In this document: positions 17,721 to 27,171 of the stretch, one piece after another
How positions within the stretch are numbered: the stretch's first letter is position 1
How the letters are laid out: every line of letters begins with the position of its first letter
Origin: Planctomycetaceae bacterium
GTDB lineage: Bacteria; Planctomycetota; Planctomycetia; Pirellulales; Pirellulaceae
DNA: 49,235 nt
Assembly: GCA_002862205.1 (NCBI GenBank)
Contig: PKCN01000270.1
Span: 1-49,235 of the forward strand
Direction: 5' to 3'
Position numbers and translations under genes: made by a program
Notes under the pieces: model-generated
Databases searched by the model: none
What the model was told of the DNA's origin: nothing
The model's input: the letters and a program-made list of their open reading frames with translations, nothing else

Positions 17721-18656
17721 ATGATGCAACTTGGCTTTGTGAGCGCAATCCTGCCAGAGATTTCGCTCGAAGACGTTTTCGCGACGGCATCCGAAATCGG
17801 TTATGAGTGCGTGGAAGTGATGTGCTGGCCTCAGGGAAAAGCAACCCGCAGATATGCCGGCATCACACACATTGATGTTGCAGAATTGAATGATCCATCC
17901 AGGATCGCCTCCATTCACGACCTCTCCGAGAAATATGGAGTCGGAATAAGTGGACTTGGGTACTATCCAAATGCCCTCTCGTGTGATGCAGCAGAAGCTG
18001 AACAGGCAGTGGAACACATCAAGGCCGTAATCACGGCGACTTCGACACTCAACTTGACTCGTATGAATACCTTCATTGGTCGCGACTGGACCAAGAGCGT
18101 GGATGACAATTGGCCAAGGTTCCTCGAAACATGGAGGCCGATCATTCAGCACGCCGAAGAACTTGGTGTCAAAGTCGGCATCGAGAACTGCCCGATGCTA
18201 TTCACCGCGGACGAATGGCCGGGTGGCAAGAATCTGGCTGGCAGCCCCACCATTTGGCGACGGATGTTCAACGACATTCCGAGCGAAAACTTTGGCCTCA
18301 ACTACGACCCCTCTCATCTCGTATTCCAACAAATGGATTACCTGAAACCGATGCGAGAGTTTTCAGACAAGTTATTCCACATCCACGCAAAAGATGTCAG
18401 GGTTGACCACCATCGGCTCGATGAACTCGGAATTCTTGCCTTCCCCAACGAATACCACACACCCAAATTGCCAGGCATGGGTGATGTCGATTGGGGGAAA
18501 TTCTTTTCAACACTCACCGACACTGGCTATCGTGGGCCTGTCTGCGTTGAGGTTGAGGATCGTGCTTATGAAGGTAGCGAAGATGACTGCAAACTGGCGT
18601 TGGTCCAAAGCCACGATTTCCTTCGCAACTACCTGCCCGGCGCGAAGCTTCAGTAA
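17721..18656 (+). CDS. Sugar phosphate isomerase/epimerase-like TIM-barrel protein
   Basis: The 311-aa protein belongs to the xylose isomerase-like TIM-barrel (AP endonuclease family 2) superfamily, with IolE/IolI-type enzymes as relatives. Metal-binding motifs are seen: GIENCP (Glu), NYDPSHL (Asp and His), HIHAKDV (His and Asp) and VCVEVED near the C-terminus (Glu). The expected chemistry is isomerisation or epimerisation of a keto-sugar or inositol derivative; the substrate cannot be read from the sequence. The start is one of two adjacent ATG codons at 17721/17724 with ACGGAG upstream; the longer open frame adds an unconserved head. It stands between valS and a convergent large gene. Confidence 0.85.
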   Translation: MMQLGFVSAILPEISLEDVFATASEIGYECVEVMCWPQGKATRRYAGITHIDVAELNDPSRIASIHDLSEKYGVGISGLGYYPNALSCDAAEAEQAVEHIKAVITATSTLNLTRMNTFIGRDWTKSVDDNWPRFLETWRPIIQHAEELGVKVGIENCPMLFTADEWPGGKNLAGSPTIWRRMFNDIPSENFGLNYDPSHLVFQQMDYLKPMREFSDKLFHIHAKDVRVDHHRLDELGILAFPNEYHTPKLPGMGDVDWGKFFSTLTDTGYRGPVCVEVEDRAYEGSEDDCKLALVQSHDFLRNYLPGAKLQ

Positions 18657-18686
18657 TCTGGAAAAACAGTTTCAAACCTCCGCGGG

Positions 18687-21600
18687 TCATTCTTGAATGA
18701 CCTCAATCGCCGCTATCGCCCCAGGGTTCTCTGCATCCAAATGGCGCAATTCGAGCTTGAGTGATGTCTCGACAGGCACACCATTGAATTCTCTCACCAG
18801 CACACGATTGGTCATGTCACGTTGACCGGCTTCAAATCCAATTGAATCAGCAACGGTAGTTCCTTGAAGAACGAGATCAAAAGGCCCCGATACCACAGGT
18901 GTGACGGAGGTTTGGCGAACCGACCCCAGATAGAGCTTAACCGTGTAGTTGGCAGGCCCGTCCTCTTTGCCACGAAGTGGAATTTCAAGGCTTTTCAGAC
19001 CGCTGGTACCTGATGTGTACAACCAAGGTGTCTGCGTTGCCCCAAGGTCAATCGCCTCGGTATTGCGACTGTACCATTTGCCGCCTGAGAGGAACTGATG
19101 TTTCAGATTGAACACGAATTCCAGTCGACCGCGTGAACTGGGGCGTGGATAGCCGAACCACTCACGTCCCGATTCGTCCTTTCTGTCACCGGGAGCCCCC
19201 AAGTTGATGCCCATCCGCTTGACCGGTGTTGCAGCGCCAACGGCACTGAAGATTCCCCAAGACTTGTTTTCTGTTTTAGGTTCCATCACGACAGTCGACG
19301 CGATTGAAAATTGGCAGACGCATCCTGCACTCGCTTCAGGAATCATCACCAGGCCATTCCCGGGAATGGCATTGATCCAGCAGCCAAGGCGTTGCCCAGC
19401 AAAGTGTCGCGTACCACTATCGCTATACAAGTCGTAGTAACCGATGAAGCCGGACCGAAAGAACATCATATTGGGAGTTGCTGTGATCACACCGCAATGA
19501 TGACCTGGTCGACTGAAACGCCACTGTGTCTCCTGCCCGGTCAGCGGGTGAGGGCTTGTTTTTGGCGCACCAGTGTGCAGGTTGAATGCCCAAGGCTCCG
19601 CATAGACCTGATCACCAATCACGGCAGGTCGATTCATGTAGTTTGCATTTTTTGCCCAGAGTTCGCTGCCATTCGTTGCATCCAGTACAACGATTTTCCT
19701 CTGATCAAACTCACCCGACAGAAACTGCCGCCAGTAGTGTCCATTGGCATTGGCGCCACACAACACGATACGTCCATTGGCATACATCAGAGTCAAGCTT
19801 CCTCCCCCCGCACTGACATTAGTCGTATCAGTGACATCCACCGCTTTGGACCAGACTTTTTTTCCTGTTTGTCGATCAATCGCGACGGCCAATCGGAGAT
19901 CCAACTTTTTCATTTCAGCCTCAGCCTTGAGTGCTGCATCCCCGGTCAATTTCTTCAAGTCAGTTTTGTCTTGAAGATACAGTTGCTGCCGTTCCTCTGG
20001 ACTGATTGACGAATCGATGAAGTACACGTGTTCGGGCCCGACAGCAATCGTGGTATGCAGGATATTGTCACCACGATAAGTCCAGATTCGCTTTCCCGTA
20101 TCGGTATCCACAGCGAACACGGCATCCGTTTGGCTTTTGACTTTCAAGCCTCTTCGACGCAACCTCGCCTCCAATTCCTCTCGAATGGTACTGGTACCGA
20201 ACAATTGTCCGTTGTCATAGGCAAGATAGGCCCAGGCTCGGTCAATCCCGTCACTCGATTCGGGTGTTGCGTACTGCGCTGCGACTTCACCAGTCGCAGC
20301 ATTGATGGCGACGCAGGTGTCCCCGGCGGCGGCATAAAGGTGATCGTCGCTAGCCGCCAAATTATGGGTCTCACGATTGTTGAAGACACCGGTGCGAATT
20401 GCCCCTGGATTTTCGTATTCCCACAGGAACGTTCCGTTGTAGGCATCGTACGCCATGATCTTGTCTGTTCCCTGAATGAACATTCGACCATTCGTTGAAA
20501 GCGGTGCCCCCGCCGCCTCGTGTCGATTCAACATGGCGCTGGGTCCCGGGTCTCCGTACCACAACACACCCAAACCGTCACGAATGCGATGGTCCGCGGT
20601 GTAGGATGTGTTGGCCACATTGCCATATTGATGCGACCAGGATCCTGCCCCCGGCAACTTGCCCCGCCGCAGCATGAACCAAGGTTCTTCGCTGATCAGT
20701 TCACCCTCATCCTGATGAAACAATTCGGTCAGCCACTGAGAGATCCTGTTTTCAGTCCCACTACCGGCCTGTCCACCGGGACACCCCAGAATCGCAACCC
20801 CGCCGCATGGCTTCAAGAAACGCGATACATCCTCGGGTGCACATTGGATCAGTCCGCTTTGCAGCACAGTGTCAGACACAATCAGGTTTGCAAAATAATT
20901 ACTGAACGGAATGCTATTCAGAGGGGCGTTCACGATCGTCACTCGGGTGCCATGGATCCCCGCTGCTTCCAGCAAGGATCTTGATTTTTCTGCTTTGGCT
21001 GGATCCGGCTCGACGCCAATCACATTCAGGTCGCTTTGGGATGCCAACTCGTATGCCAGACGCCCCTCTTCACTACCAAGCACGAGACAGAAACCAGTGG
21101 TATGCCCACTGCGTTTCAGGATTTCTGAGGCCGCCTTGCTGAATCGATCCTGATCTTTGAGTTCCCGGTAAGGATTTTGATACTCCGCAGGCCACTGGCG
21201 AACGCTTGCACTGGCAACATCCCGGGGCAACTCGGACTCCGAAAGAAATGCATAGATGTGACCTTCATCAGTACTCACCGTCATGATGCCCTGGTCGACC
21301 GCTAATCCACGCACATTCCCAACAACCTTTTGCGACCAAAGCAGTTTGCCACTCTTTCGATCCAAAGCAATCAACTCATTCATTCCTCCCGCAATCACAA
21401 CATTGTTGGTCGCAATGAGTACGTCATCGAAGATGGTCGGGTACTGCCACAAAACTCCGATTTCAGCGAACTCCTTCATTTTCTGCTTTGCTTCCGCCAG
21501 TTTGGCCGGATCTTGTCGTGCTGAGCGAGCTTTCAAAAACCACTTCTGTTTTTCCTGACTTGCTTTGGAATGCTTTGCACGTTCAACACAGATCAATTTT

Positions 21601-22592
21601 TCTCCAGTGAGAATGAATGCCTGGTCATTTGCCAACGCCATCTGGCGGCCATTGATATAAGCCTCACCCACATCACCATTACTTTGGTCCATGGCAAGAA
21701 AATGATGTGGTCCACCTGCGTAAACCTGACCGTCGCCCAACAGAGCCTTCGTTCCGCCGACCACCCCACCGGCATCGGTTCGCCATGAATACTTTTCCTG
21801 AAACACGATACTGCCATCTTTCTTGGAGACCGCGACAGGAAGCGAACGGCCAGATGGGACAAAGAGATTATCGTCGTTGCTGAGCAGATATCCCTGAGGG
21901 GTCAAGTCATTCCGCCCGGCATTCTGTTCGCTGATCGTATCATTACGCCAGATCACCTCCCCTGTCAGCGCGTCGACAGCACACAGGTAAATCATCTCAT
22001 GGGGAAAGACACCAGCGCCGAAGTAGGCAATTTCGTCATCGATCAAAACACCAGTTCGCACCGGCCAACGGGAAATCATCTCACCGCGAGACAACAAGCG
22101 ATCATCCTGAGGCCCAACCCGCATTCCCCAAACGGGCTTCCCGTTCCTGGCATTCAAGCAATGAACTTTTCCATCGTCAGATCCAAAATAAATATTGCCG
22201 TGAGCCAAGGTAGGCGCTAGGCGAATAGGGCCCTCTGTGTAATGACTCCATAAAACCTCGCCTGTTTGACCATCCACACAGTACATGCGATGGTCAACGG
22301 TGCTGCCAAAATAAACGCGTCCATCGGAAATCACCGTCTGCATGGCATCGTCAAAATTGACGCGATGCCGCATCTCATGACCTTCAATCGGAACATTTCG
22401 TGGCCCCTCCCACGCCATCTGCGGTTTCGCAGGCGTCTTGTGCTGCCAAACCAACTTCAACGGCAACTGCAACTGCGTTGGCGAATAACCCGCCCGGTCA
22501 TTACCATTCAAATAAGTCGACCATTCTGCTGATGCAGACACGCAAAGCACTTGGAAAAATGCAAGCGTGGCGAAGATGCGTACAAGATGCAT
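18687..22592 (-). CDS. Exported PQQ-type beta-propeller protein with embedded SAM-methyltransferase-like domain
   Basis: The 1301-aa protein starts at an ATG with GGGAG upstream and a good signal peptide (FATLAFFQVLCVSASA). The N-terminal half (about 25-485) is a PQQ-like propeller with repeated blades (VYFGSTVDHRMYCVDGQTGEVLW, IYFGSDDGKVHCLNARNGKPVW, IALDRKSGKLLWSQK). Residues about 490-610 switch to a Rossmann-like segment resembling SAM methyltransferases (CLVLGSEEGRLAYELA, NVIGVEPDPAKAEKSRSLL, LIVSDTVLQSG, FLKPCGGVAILGCPGG). The propeller pattern then resumes (about 660-1150; WTYRGDNILHTTIAVG, VFAVDTDTGKRIWTY), followed by a beta-rich C-terminal domain. The middle looks like a domain inserted between two propellers. 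An enzyme needing SAM outside the cytoplasm would be odd, so the domain may be inactive or scaffold-like (inference). Confidence 0.85.
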   Translation of the reverse strand: MHLVRIFATLAFFQVLCVSASAEWSTYLNGNDRAGYSPTQLQLPLKLVWQHKTPAKPQMAWEGPRNVPIEGHEMRHRVNFDDAMQTVISDGRVYFGSTVDHRMYCVDGQTGEVLWSHYTEGPIRLAPTLAHGNIYFGSDDGKVHCLNARNGKPVWGMRVGPQDDRLLSRGEMISRWPVRTGVLIDDEIAYFGAGVFPHEMIYLCAVDALTGEVIWRNDTISEQNAGRNDLTPQGYLLSNDDNLFVPSGRSLPVAVSKKDGSIVFQEKYSWRTDAGGVVGGTKALLGDGQVYAGGPHHFLAMDQSNGDVGEAYINGRQMALANDQAFILTGEKLICVERAKHSKASQEKQKWFLKARSARQDPAKLAEAKQKMKEFAEIGVLWQYPTIFDDVLIATNNVVIAGGMNELIALDRKSGKLLWSQKVVGNVRGLAVDQGIMTVSTDEGHIYAFLSESELPRDVASASVRQWPAEYQNPYRELKDQDRFSKAASEILKRSGHTTGFCLVLGSEEGRLAYELASQSDLNVIGVEPDPAKAEKSRSLLEAAGIHGTRVTIVNAPLNSIPFSNYFANLIVSDTVLQSGLIQCAPEDVSRFLKPCGGVAILGCPGGQAGSGTENRISQWLTELFHQDEGELISEEPWFMLRRGKLPGAGSWSHQYGNVANTSYTADHRIRDGLGVLWYGDPGPSAMLNRHEAAGAPLSTNGRMFIQGTDKIMAYDAYNGTFLWEYENPGAIRTGVFNNRETHNLAASDDHLYAAAGDTCVAINAATGEVAAQYATPESSDGIDRAWAYLAYDNGQLFGTSTIREELEARLRRRGLKVKSQTDAVFAVDTDTGKRIWTYRGDNILHTTIAVGPEHVYFIDSSISPEERQQLYLQDKTDLKKLTGDAALKAEAEMKKLDLRLAVAIDRQTGKKVWSKAVDVTDTTNVSAGGGSLTLMYANGRIVLCGANANGHYWRQFLSGEFDQRKIVVLDATNGSELWAKNANYMNRPAVIGDQVYAEPWAFNLHTGAPKTSPHPLTGQETQWRFSRPGHHCGVITATPNMMFFRSGFIGYYDLYSDSGTRHFAGQRLGCWINAIPGNGLVMIPEASAGCVCQFSIASTVVMEPKTENKSWGIFSAVGAATPVKRMGINLGAPGDRKDESGREWFGYPRPSSRGRLEFVFNLKHQFLSGGKWYSRNTEAIDLGATQTPWLYTSGTSGLKSLEIPLRGKEDGPANYTVKLYLGSVRQTSVTPVVSGPFDLVLQGTTVADSIGFEAGQRDMTNRVLVREFNGVPVETSLKLELRHLDAENPGAIAAIEVIQE

Positions 22593-23110
22593 GACTTGGC
22601 TCCCATTGGGTTTGGCTTTTGAATCCCCGTCAGCCCAAAAGGGCACTTGGACAAAGATTCCACGGAATCAGCAACCACAAGATGATGCGGTGGGACTGCT
22701 TCCTCATTGCTTTTTGACAAGGCATGAAGCATGCAGCAGCATCGACAGTTCCCACTATAACGCTCCCTGTCACGCCAGAGGGGTCGACCGACGCATCAAC
22801 CTTGGGTTTATTTCGCATCCACCCAGGCGAACTGCAAAAGCCCGTAAGCTCAAGTGCTCCGAGCAACCCGCCAGGACACGAGATACGCTGCATCCTGAAG
22901 CCCTTCATCAAGGCCATGGCTCAGCGCGCAACAGCAAAATCAGGCCCGGCAAAATTATCAGGGATTCAATCTTACGACCGATCGACTGAAACAGTGAATC
23001 ACCCGACACAGGTGGGACTCCAAGAGAGAGCCCCCTCAAGAGACAATTGCTGAAGTATCTGGGAATTGCAAAGCGGCTAGAACAGCCTTCGAATATTGCA
23101 CACAATCAGA
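22593..23110. other. Intergenic region between two minus-strand genes
   Basis: No supported gene. Frames are short and lack motifs. It should contain the promoter for the propeller gene. Its left-hand neighbour is the dapA-end minisatellite. Confidence 0.45.
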
Positions 23111-23189
23111 CAGTTGCTCAGGAAACCGCAGTTGCTCAGGAAACCGCAGTTGCTCAGGAAACCGCAGTTGCTCAGGAAACCGCAGTTGC
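23111..23189. repeat. 18-bp tandem repeat that duplicates the 3' end and stop codon of dapA
   Basis: On the minus strand the unit GCAACTGCGGTTTCCTGA is repeated about 4.4 times. The first copy is the last five codons of dapA plus its TGA stop (A-T-A-V-S-stop). The following copies are exact and, being 18 bp, stay in phase, so each adds another in-frame TGA. The array starts inside the gene and runs downstream. Confidence 0.95.
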
Positions 23190-24080
23190 TTCCTGAATCC
23201 CGAACGCAAACAGTGTCTGCCGCAACTGCTCTAACTCTGATGGTTCCAGCGGAGTCATGGGTAATCTGAGATCCCCACTATCACGCCCGACCATTTGCAT
23301 CGCAGTCTTGACCGGAATGGGGTTGGTGGCGAGCCCGAGCATTTTGCTACACAAAGCGAAAAGTCGGTGATGCAGTTCCCTGGCTTTGGCAAAATCTCCA
23401 GCGGCCGCCGCCGCGACCAGTTCAATCATGGGAGCTGGCACAACGTTGCCTACCACTGAAACAACGCCTTGAGCACCGACGCTCATCATGGGAAGCGTCA
23501 ACGAATCATCTCCACTGAGCACCGTCAAGTCTGTGGTGCCAACGATGGCTGAGCACTGGTCGAGTTTGCCAGTAGCCTCTTTGACCATCGTGATCCCTGC
23601 CACATCACTCAAGCGTTGAATCGTGCCGACTTCAATCTCTTTTCCGGTGCGTCCGGGGATATTGTAAACGCAGACAGGAATGTCCACTTCTTCGGCAACA
23701 GCCTTGAAATGCTGATAAAAGCCTTCTTGTGTCGGCTTGTTGTAATAGGGAGCCACCTGTAGTGTCGCGTCGGCGCCTTCGGAAGCTGCCCGACGGGTCA
23801 GCCGAAGTGCCTCTGCAGTACTATTGCTGCCTGTACCAGCCATGACTTTTGCTCGGCCAGCGACACATTGGATGACTTCCGTGATCACCCGATCATGCTC
23901 ATCGTGGGTCAGAGTGGGTGACTCACCAGTGGTGCCGACCGGCACAATACAGTTGGTACCGGCGGCCAACTGAAACTCCACCTGATCGCGGAGCCTTGGG
24001 TAGTCCACCTCGCCATCGGCGAAAGGTGTGATAATGGCGACCGACAATCCAGCAAAATCGGATCCCTTTCTCTCGGACAT
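23172..24080 (-). CDS. dapA: 4-hydroxy-tetrahydrodipicolinate synthase
   Basis: This enzyme condenses pyruvate and aspartate semialdehyde in the lysine/diaminopimelate pathway. The 302-aa protein is of normal length. It has the substrate loop GTTGES (Thr50, Thr51), the pyruvate Schiff-base lysine in [10 protein letters not shown] (Lys167), the catalytic tyrosine in VYNIPGRTG (Tyr139) and [11 protein letters not shown]. All key residues are present. I chose the ATG at 24080 because the longer frame adds a non-homologous leucine-rich head. The last codons and stop are the first unit of an 18-bp tandem array, so the C-terminus may vary between strains. DapA-fold relatives (N-acetylneuraminate lyase) are less likely given the motifs. 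Confidence 0.93.
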   Translation of the reverse strand: MSERKGSDFAGLSVAIITPFADGEVDYPRLRDQVEFQLAAGTNCIVPVGTTGESPTLTHDEHDRVITEVIQCVAGRAKVMAGTGSNSTAEALRLTRRAASEGADATLQVAPYYNKPTQEGFYQHFKAVAEEVDIPVCVYNIPGRTGKEIEVGTIQRLSDVAGITMVKEATGKLDQCSAIVGTTDLTVLSGDDSLTLPMMSVGAQGVVSVVGNVVPAPMIELVAAAAAGDFAKARELHHRLFALCSKMLGLATNPIPVKTAMQMVGRDSGDLRLPMTPLEPSELEQLRQTLFAFGIQEATAVS

Positions 24081-24372
24081 AACAGCTCTCGGTGAGTGGG
24101 TGAGTGTGAGGGTGGCGAGTTTAGCAAGCATTGCCAGCATTCAAAAGGACCGGAACATAGGTCCGACACGCATCCCCCCTTATTTTGCGCATCTTACCAC
24201 AGCACAAGCTCTTGTATCCAACAGCCCGTGAGTTTCGCAGATTTGAGCTTTCGCACGCGAAACCAAGCCCTATTCATCTCCCACTAGCCGCGTAGCTTTG
24301 GTACAGGGATGGATTGAATGACTGCCAATGGATTTTGCAGGCCCTCTGGTTCCCCGACTCCCTTGAAGCTTG

Positions 24373-25578
24373 ATGCCGACCCGCCTGACGCGATACGTGC
24401 TGATCGAGATCCTGAAGATATTCACGGTGTCTTTGATTGCGCTGACACTCCTGATCTTATTGATCGGTGTGGGTCGCGAGCTTCTTCGCCAGGGCCTTGG
24501 CCCTTTGGCGATTCTCCAGCTGCTTCCTTTTGTCTTGCCCATTGCTCTGCAGTTTTCGTTTCCGGCCACGGCACTATTTTCTGTTTGTTGTGTTTACGGA
24601 CGCATGGCTGCCGACGGTGAGGTAGCGACCGTCAAAGCCTCCGGAATTTCCCCGCTTAAAATCCTGCAACCAGCCTTCATCTTTGCAGCATTGCTGAGCC
24701 CGATTGCAGTTTATGTCTCTGATCTCGCCGTCTCTTGGGGTCGTCCGGGCATTCAGCGGGTGGTGCTGATGTCGATCGAAGATGTCACCTATCGCTATTT
24801 GAAAAACCAGCGTTATTACAAATATGGGCGTAACCCCAACCGTGGATTCTCGATTCACGTTGAAAATGTCAGCGGCCGCAAGATGATTCGCCCCACGATC
24901 AGTATCCACAGCAGCGGAGGCGATCCGATCAAGCTGTCGGCCCTGGAAGGCGAACTGCGACTGGACCCTGTAACTGAAGAGCTCGTCCTCTATGTGGTCG
25001 ATACTCAAATTGAAGCTGGCAGCAATTTTCGTGGCATCATTCCTGACAAGGGGGAATTCCCGATCCCACTCGGTAACGCGTTCAAGCTAAAGAAGCTCAG
25101 CGAACAGAGCCCCAGTGAAGTCCCGCTCAATCTGCTGGGCAGAGAAAGTGTCGCCCAGGATAATCGCAACCATATCGCGGTGGGCGAAGTGGCTGCCCAT
25201 ACTGGATTCAGCATTCTGACCTGCCGGCTCGATCAAATTGCCACCGGTAAAGGCAAATTTCTGGAAGAGCAACTGCGTAGCAATCGAAAACGTCTGATTC
25301 GGCTGCAAACTGAGCCATGGCGACGTTGGGCATGGGGATTCAGTTGCCTGTTCTTTGTATTCGTGGGAGCCCCGCTGGCGATGATTGCCAAGACCAGTGA
25401 CTACTGGTCAACCTTTGGCCTCTGTTTCCTACCGACACTGCTTGCCTACTATCCGTTATTCATTTTCGGTCTTGAGCAGGCCAAGGATGGCAATCTTCCG
25501 CCTTACGGCGTGTGGATGGGCAACGCGATCATGGTCATGATTGGAACAATCCTGATCGCTCGCGTCCGCAGATATTAA
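24373..25578 (+). CDS. LptF/LptG-type permease (YjgP/YjgQ family)
   Basis: The 401-aa integral membrane protein has the family layout: transmembrane segments near residues 13-35, 50-80 and 98-120, a large extracytoplasmic beta-jellyroll region (about 125-300), then three further segments near 315-400. The start of the family is visible in RLTRYVLIEILKIFTVSLIALTLLILLIG. In Gram-negative bacteria LptF and LptG are the inner-membrane channel of the LPS export ABC transporter, with LptB as ATPase. Here a single copy is present with no LptB nearby, so I do not assign F or G. The ATG at 24373 directly follows a TTG; neither has a strong ribosome site. A UDP-sugar dehydrogenase follows. Confidence 0.85.
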   Translation: MPTRLTRYVLIEILKIFTVSLIALTLLILLIGVGRELLRQGLGPLAILQLLPFVLPIALQFSFPATALFSVCCVYGRMAADGEVATVKASGISPLKILQPAFIFAALLSPIAVYVSDLAVSWGRPGIQRVVLMSIEDVTYRYLKNQRYYKYGRNPNRGFSIHVENVSGRKMIRPTISIHSSGGDPIKLSALEGELRLDPVTEELVLYVVDTQIEAGSNFRGIIPDKGEFPIPLGNAFKLKKLSEQSPSEVPLNLLGRESVAQDNRNHIAVGEVAAHTGFSILTCRLDQIATGKGKFLEEQLRSNRKRLIRLQTEPWRRWAWGFSCLFFVFVGAPLAMIAKTSDYWSTFGLCFLPTLLAYYPLFIFGLEQAKDGNLPPYGVWMGNAIMVMIGTILIARVRRY

Positions 25579-25767
25579 AAAGTCGATTCAGCTTCGAGCG
25601 ATACGAAGAATGTACAGTGAATGCCTCCAGCCTATGCTGGCTCGTCTGGATTATGCTTAGAATCAAGATCCATCGCCGGAAAACGAGAAAAAACGCACGA
25701 CGATCGCAAAAGGTGGTCCTGCCAAGGCATTCATCCAACACCTCAACCACTCGCCGAGATACTGCAA

Positions 25768-27099
25768 GTGTCGTCCAACATCAAAAATGAGTTCTTGTCA
25801 CTGATCGACCAAAAATCATGCACGATTGGCGTGATCGGTCTCGGCTACGTCGGTCTACCGCTCATCGATGCCTTTACCAACGCAGGTTATCGCTGCATGG
25901 GATTTGATGTTGATCAGAACAAGGTCGACTCGTTGAAACGCGGGCAAAGCTATATCAAGCACATCAAAAGCGAAAAAATCGGTGAATGGCTGAAGCAGGA
26001 TCTGTTCGAAGCCACGACCGATATGCAACGGCTAAGCGAACCTGATGCACTGTTGATTTGCGTGCCAACGCCACTGGATGAAGCTCGTGATCCTGACCTG
26101 AAGTACGTGGTTGGCACTTGCGAGCACATAGCAAAAGTTCTCAGGAGCGGCCAGTTGGTTGTGCTCGAGAGCACCACGTATCCGACCACGACTCGGGATA
26201 TTGTCGTTCCGATTCTCGAACAGGGAAGCCTGAAAGCTGGCGAGGATTTTCTGGTCGCCTACAGCCCCGAACGAGAAGACCCGGGAAATCCCGACTTCTC
26301 CGCCGCTGGAATCCCTAAAGTCGTGGGGGCAATCAATGAGACGAGCCTGCAATGCGCCAGCCGCCTTTACGAAACGGCAGTCGCAGGTGTGATTCCGGTC
26401 AGTAACTGTGAAGTCGCAGAAGCGTCCAAAGTTCTTGAAAATATCTACCGTGCAGTGAACATCGCATTGGTCAATGAATTAAAAGTCCTTTTCGATTCGA
26501 TGGATATCGATGTCTGGGAAGTGATCAATGCGGCAAAAACGAAACCATTTGGGTTTCAGGCGTTTTACCCGGGGCCGGGCCTGGGCGGACACTGCATTCC
26601 CATCGACCCGTTTTATCTTTCTTGGCTGGCACGCAAGCAAGGTCTGAATGCCAGATTCATTGAACTGGCAGGTGAGGTAAATCGGGCCATGCCCGAATAC
26701 GTTGTCACACGAACATCTGAATTCCTTAATGAATTTTCCAAACCAGTACGGGGAAGCAAGATTTGCCTTGCTGGCATCGCCTACAAAAAAGACGTAGACG
26801 ACCCCAGGGAATCTCCATCATTTGAATTGCTGGAACTCCTGCTCGCACGCGGCGCACAAATGAGTTACAGCGATCCGCATGTACCACGGCTTCCATCCAT
26901 GCGCCATTTCGATCTGCCATCAATGGAAAGCCAGGACCTGACACCAGAATACCTGCGATCGCTTGACGCGATCCTGATCGCAACCGATCACTCCGATTTC
27001 GATTACGATGCTATTGTCAAACATGCCCCACTGGTCATCGACACACGAAACGCAACCAGCGACGTCCAGGGCAACCGCCAACATATCCGAAAAACCTGA
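25768..27099 (+). CDS. Nucleotide-sugar dehydrogenase (UDP-N-acetylglucosamine 6-dehydrogenase type)
   Basis: An NAD-dependent enzyme that oxidises the C6 alcohol of a UDP-sugar to the uronic acid, for surface polysaccharide synthesis. The protein is about 443 aa. It has the Rossmann motif GVIGLGYVGLPL near residue 20, the central dimerisation domain, the catalytic cysteine in GGHCIPIDP (Cys276), and the C-terminal UDP-binding domain (KICLAGIAYKKDVDDPRESP). Features such as SPEREDPGN favour the WbpA/TviB/WecC branch over UDP-glucose dehydrogenase. The start is uncertain: GTG 25768 with GAGAT upstream fits the family length, whereas an ATG at 25621 would add 49 unconserved residues. It follows the Lpt-type permease by about 190 bp and precedes a glycosyltransferase. 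Confidence 0.9.
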   Translation: MSSNIKNEFLSLIDQKSCTIGVIGLGYVGLPLIDAFTNAGYRCMGFDVDQNKVDSLKRGQSYIKHIKSEKIGEWLKQDLFEATTDMQRLSEPDALLICVPTPLDEARDPDLKYVVGTCEHIAKVLRSGQLVVLESTTYPTTTRDIVVPILEQGSLKAGEDFLVAYSPEREDPGNPDFSAAGIPKVVGAINETSLQCASRLYETAVAGVIPVSNCEVAEASKVLENIYRAVNIALVNELKVLFDSMDIDVWEVINAAKTKPFGFQAFYPGPGLGGHCIPIDPFYLSWLARKQGLNARFIELAGEVNRAMPEYVVTRTSEFLNEFSKPVRGSKICLAGIAYKKDVDDPRESPSFELLELLLARGAQMSYSDPHVPRLPSMRHFDLPSMESQDLTPEYLRSLDAILIATDHSDFDYDAIVKHAPLVIDTRNATSDVQGNRQHIRKT

Positions 27100-27171
27100 T
27101 CCATCACGGGGCATCCCAACACAGTTGCACCCGCAAGCGGCGTTCACACAGCAGTTCTTTCCAGCGTGCCC

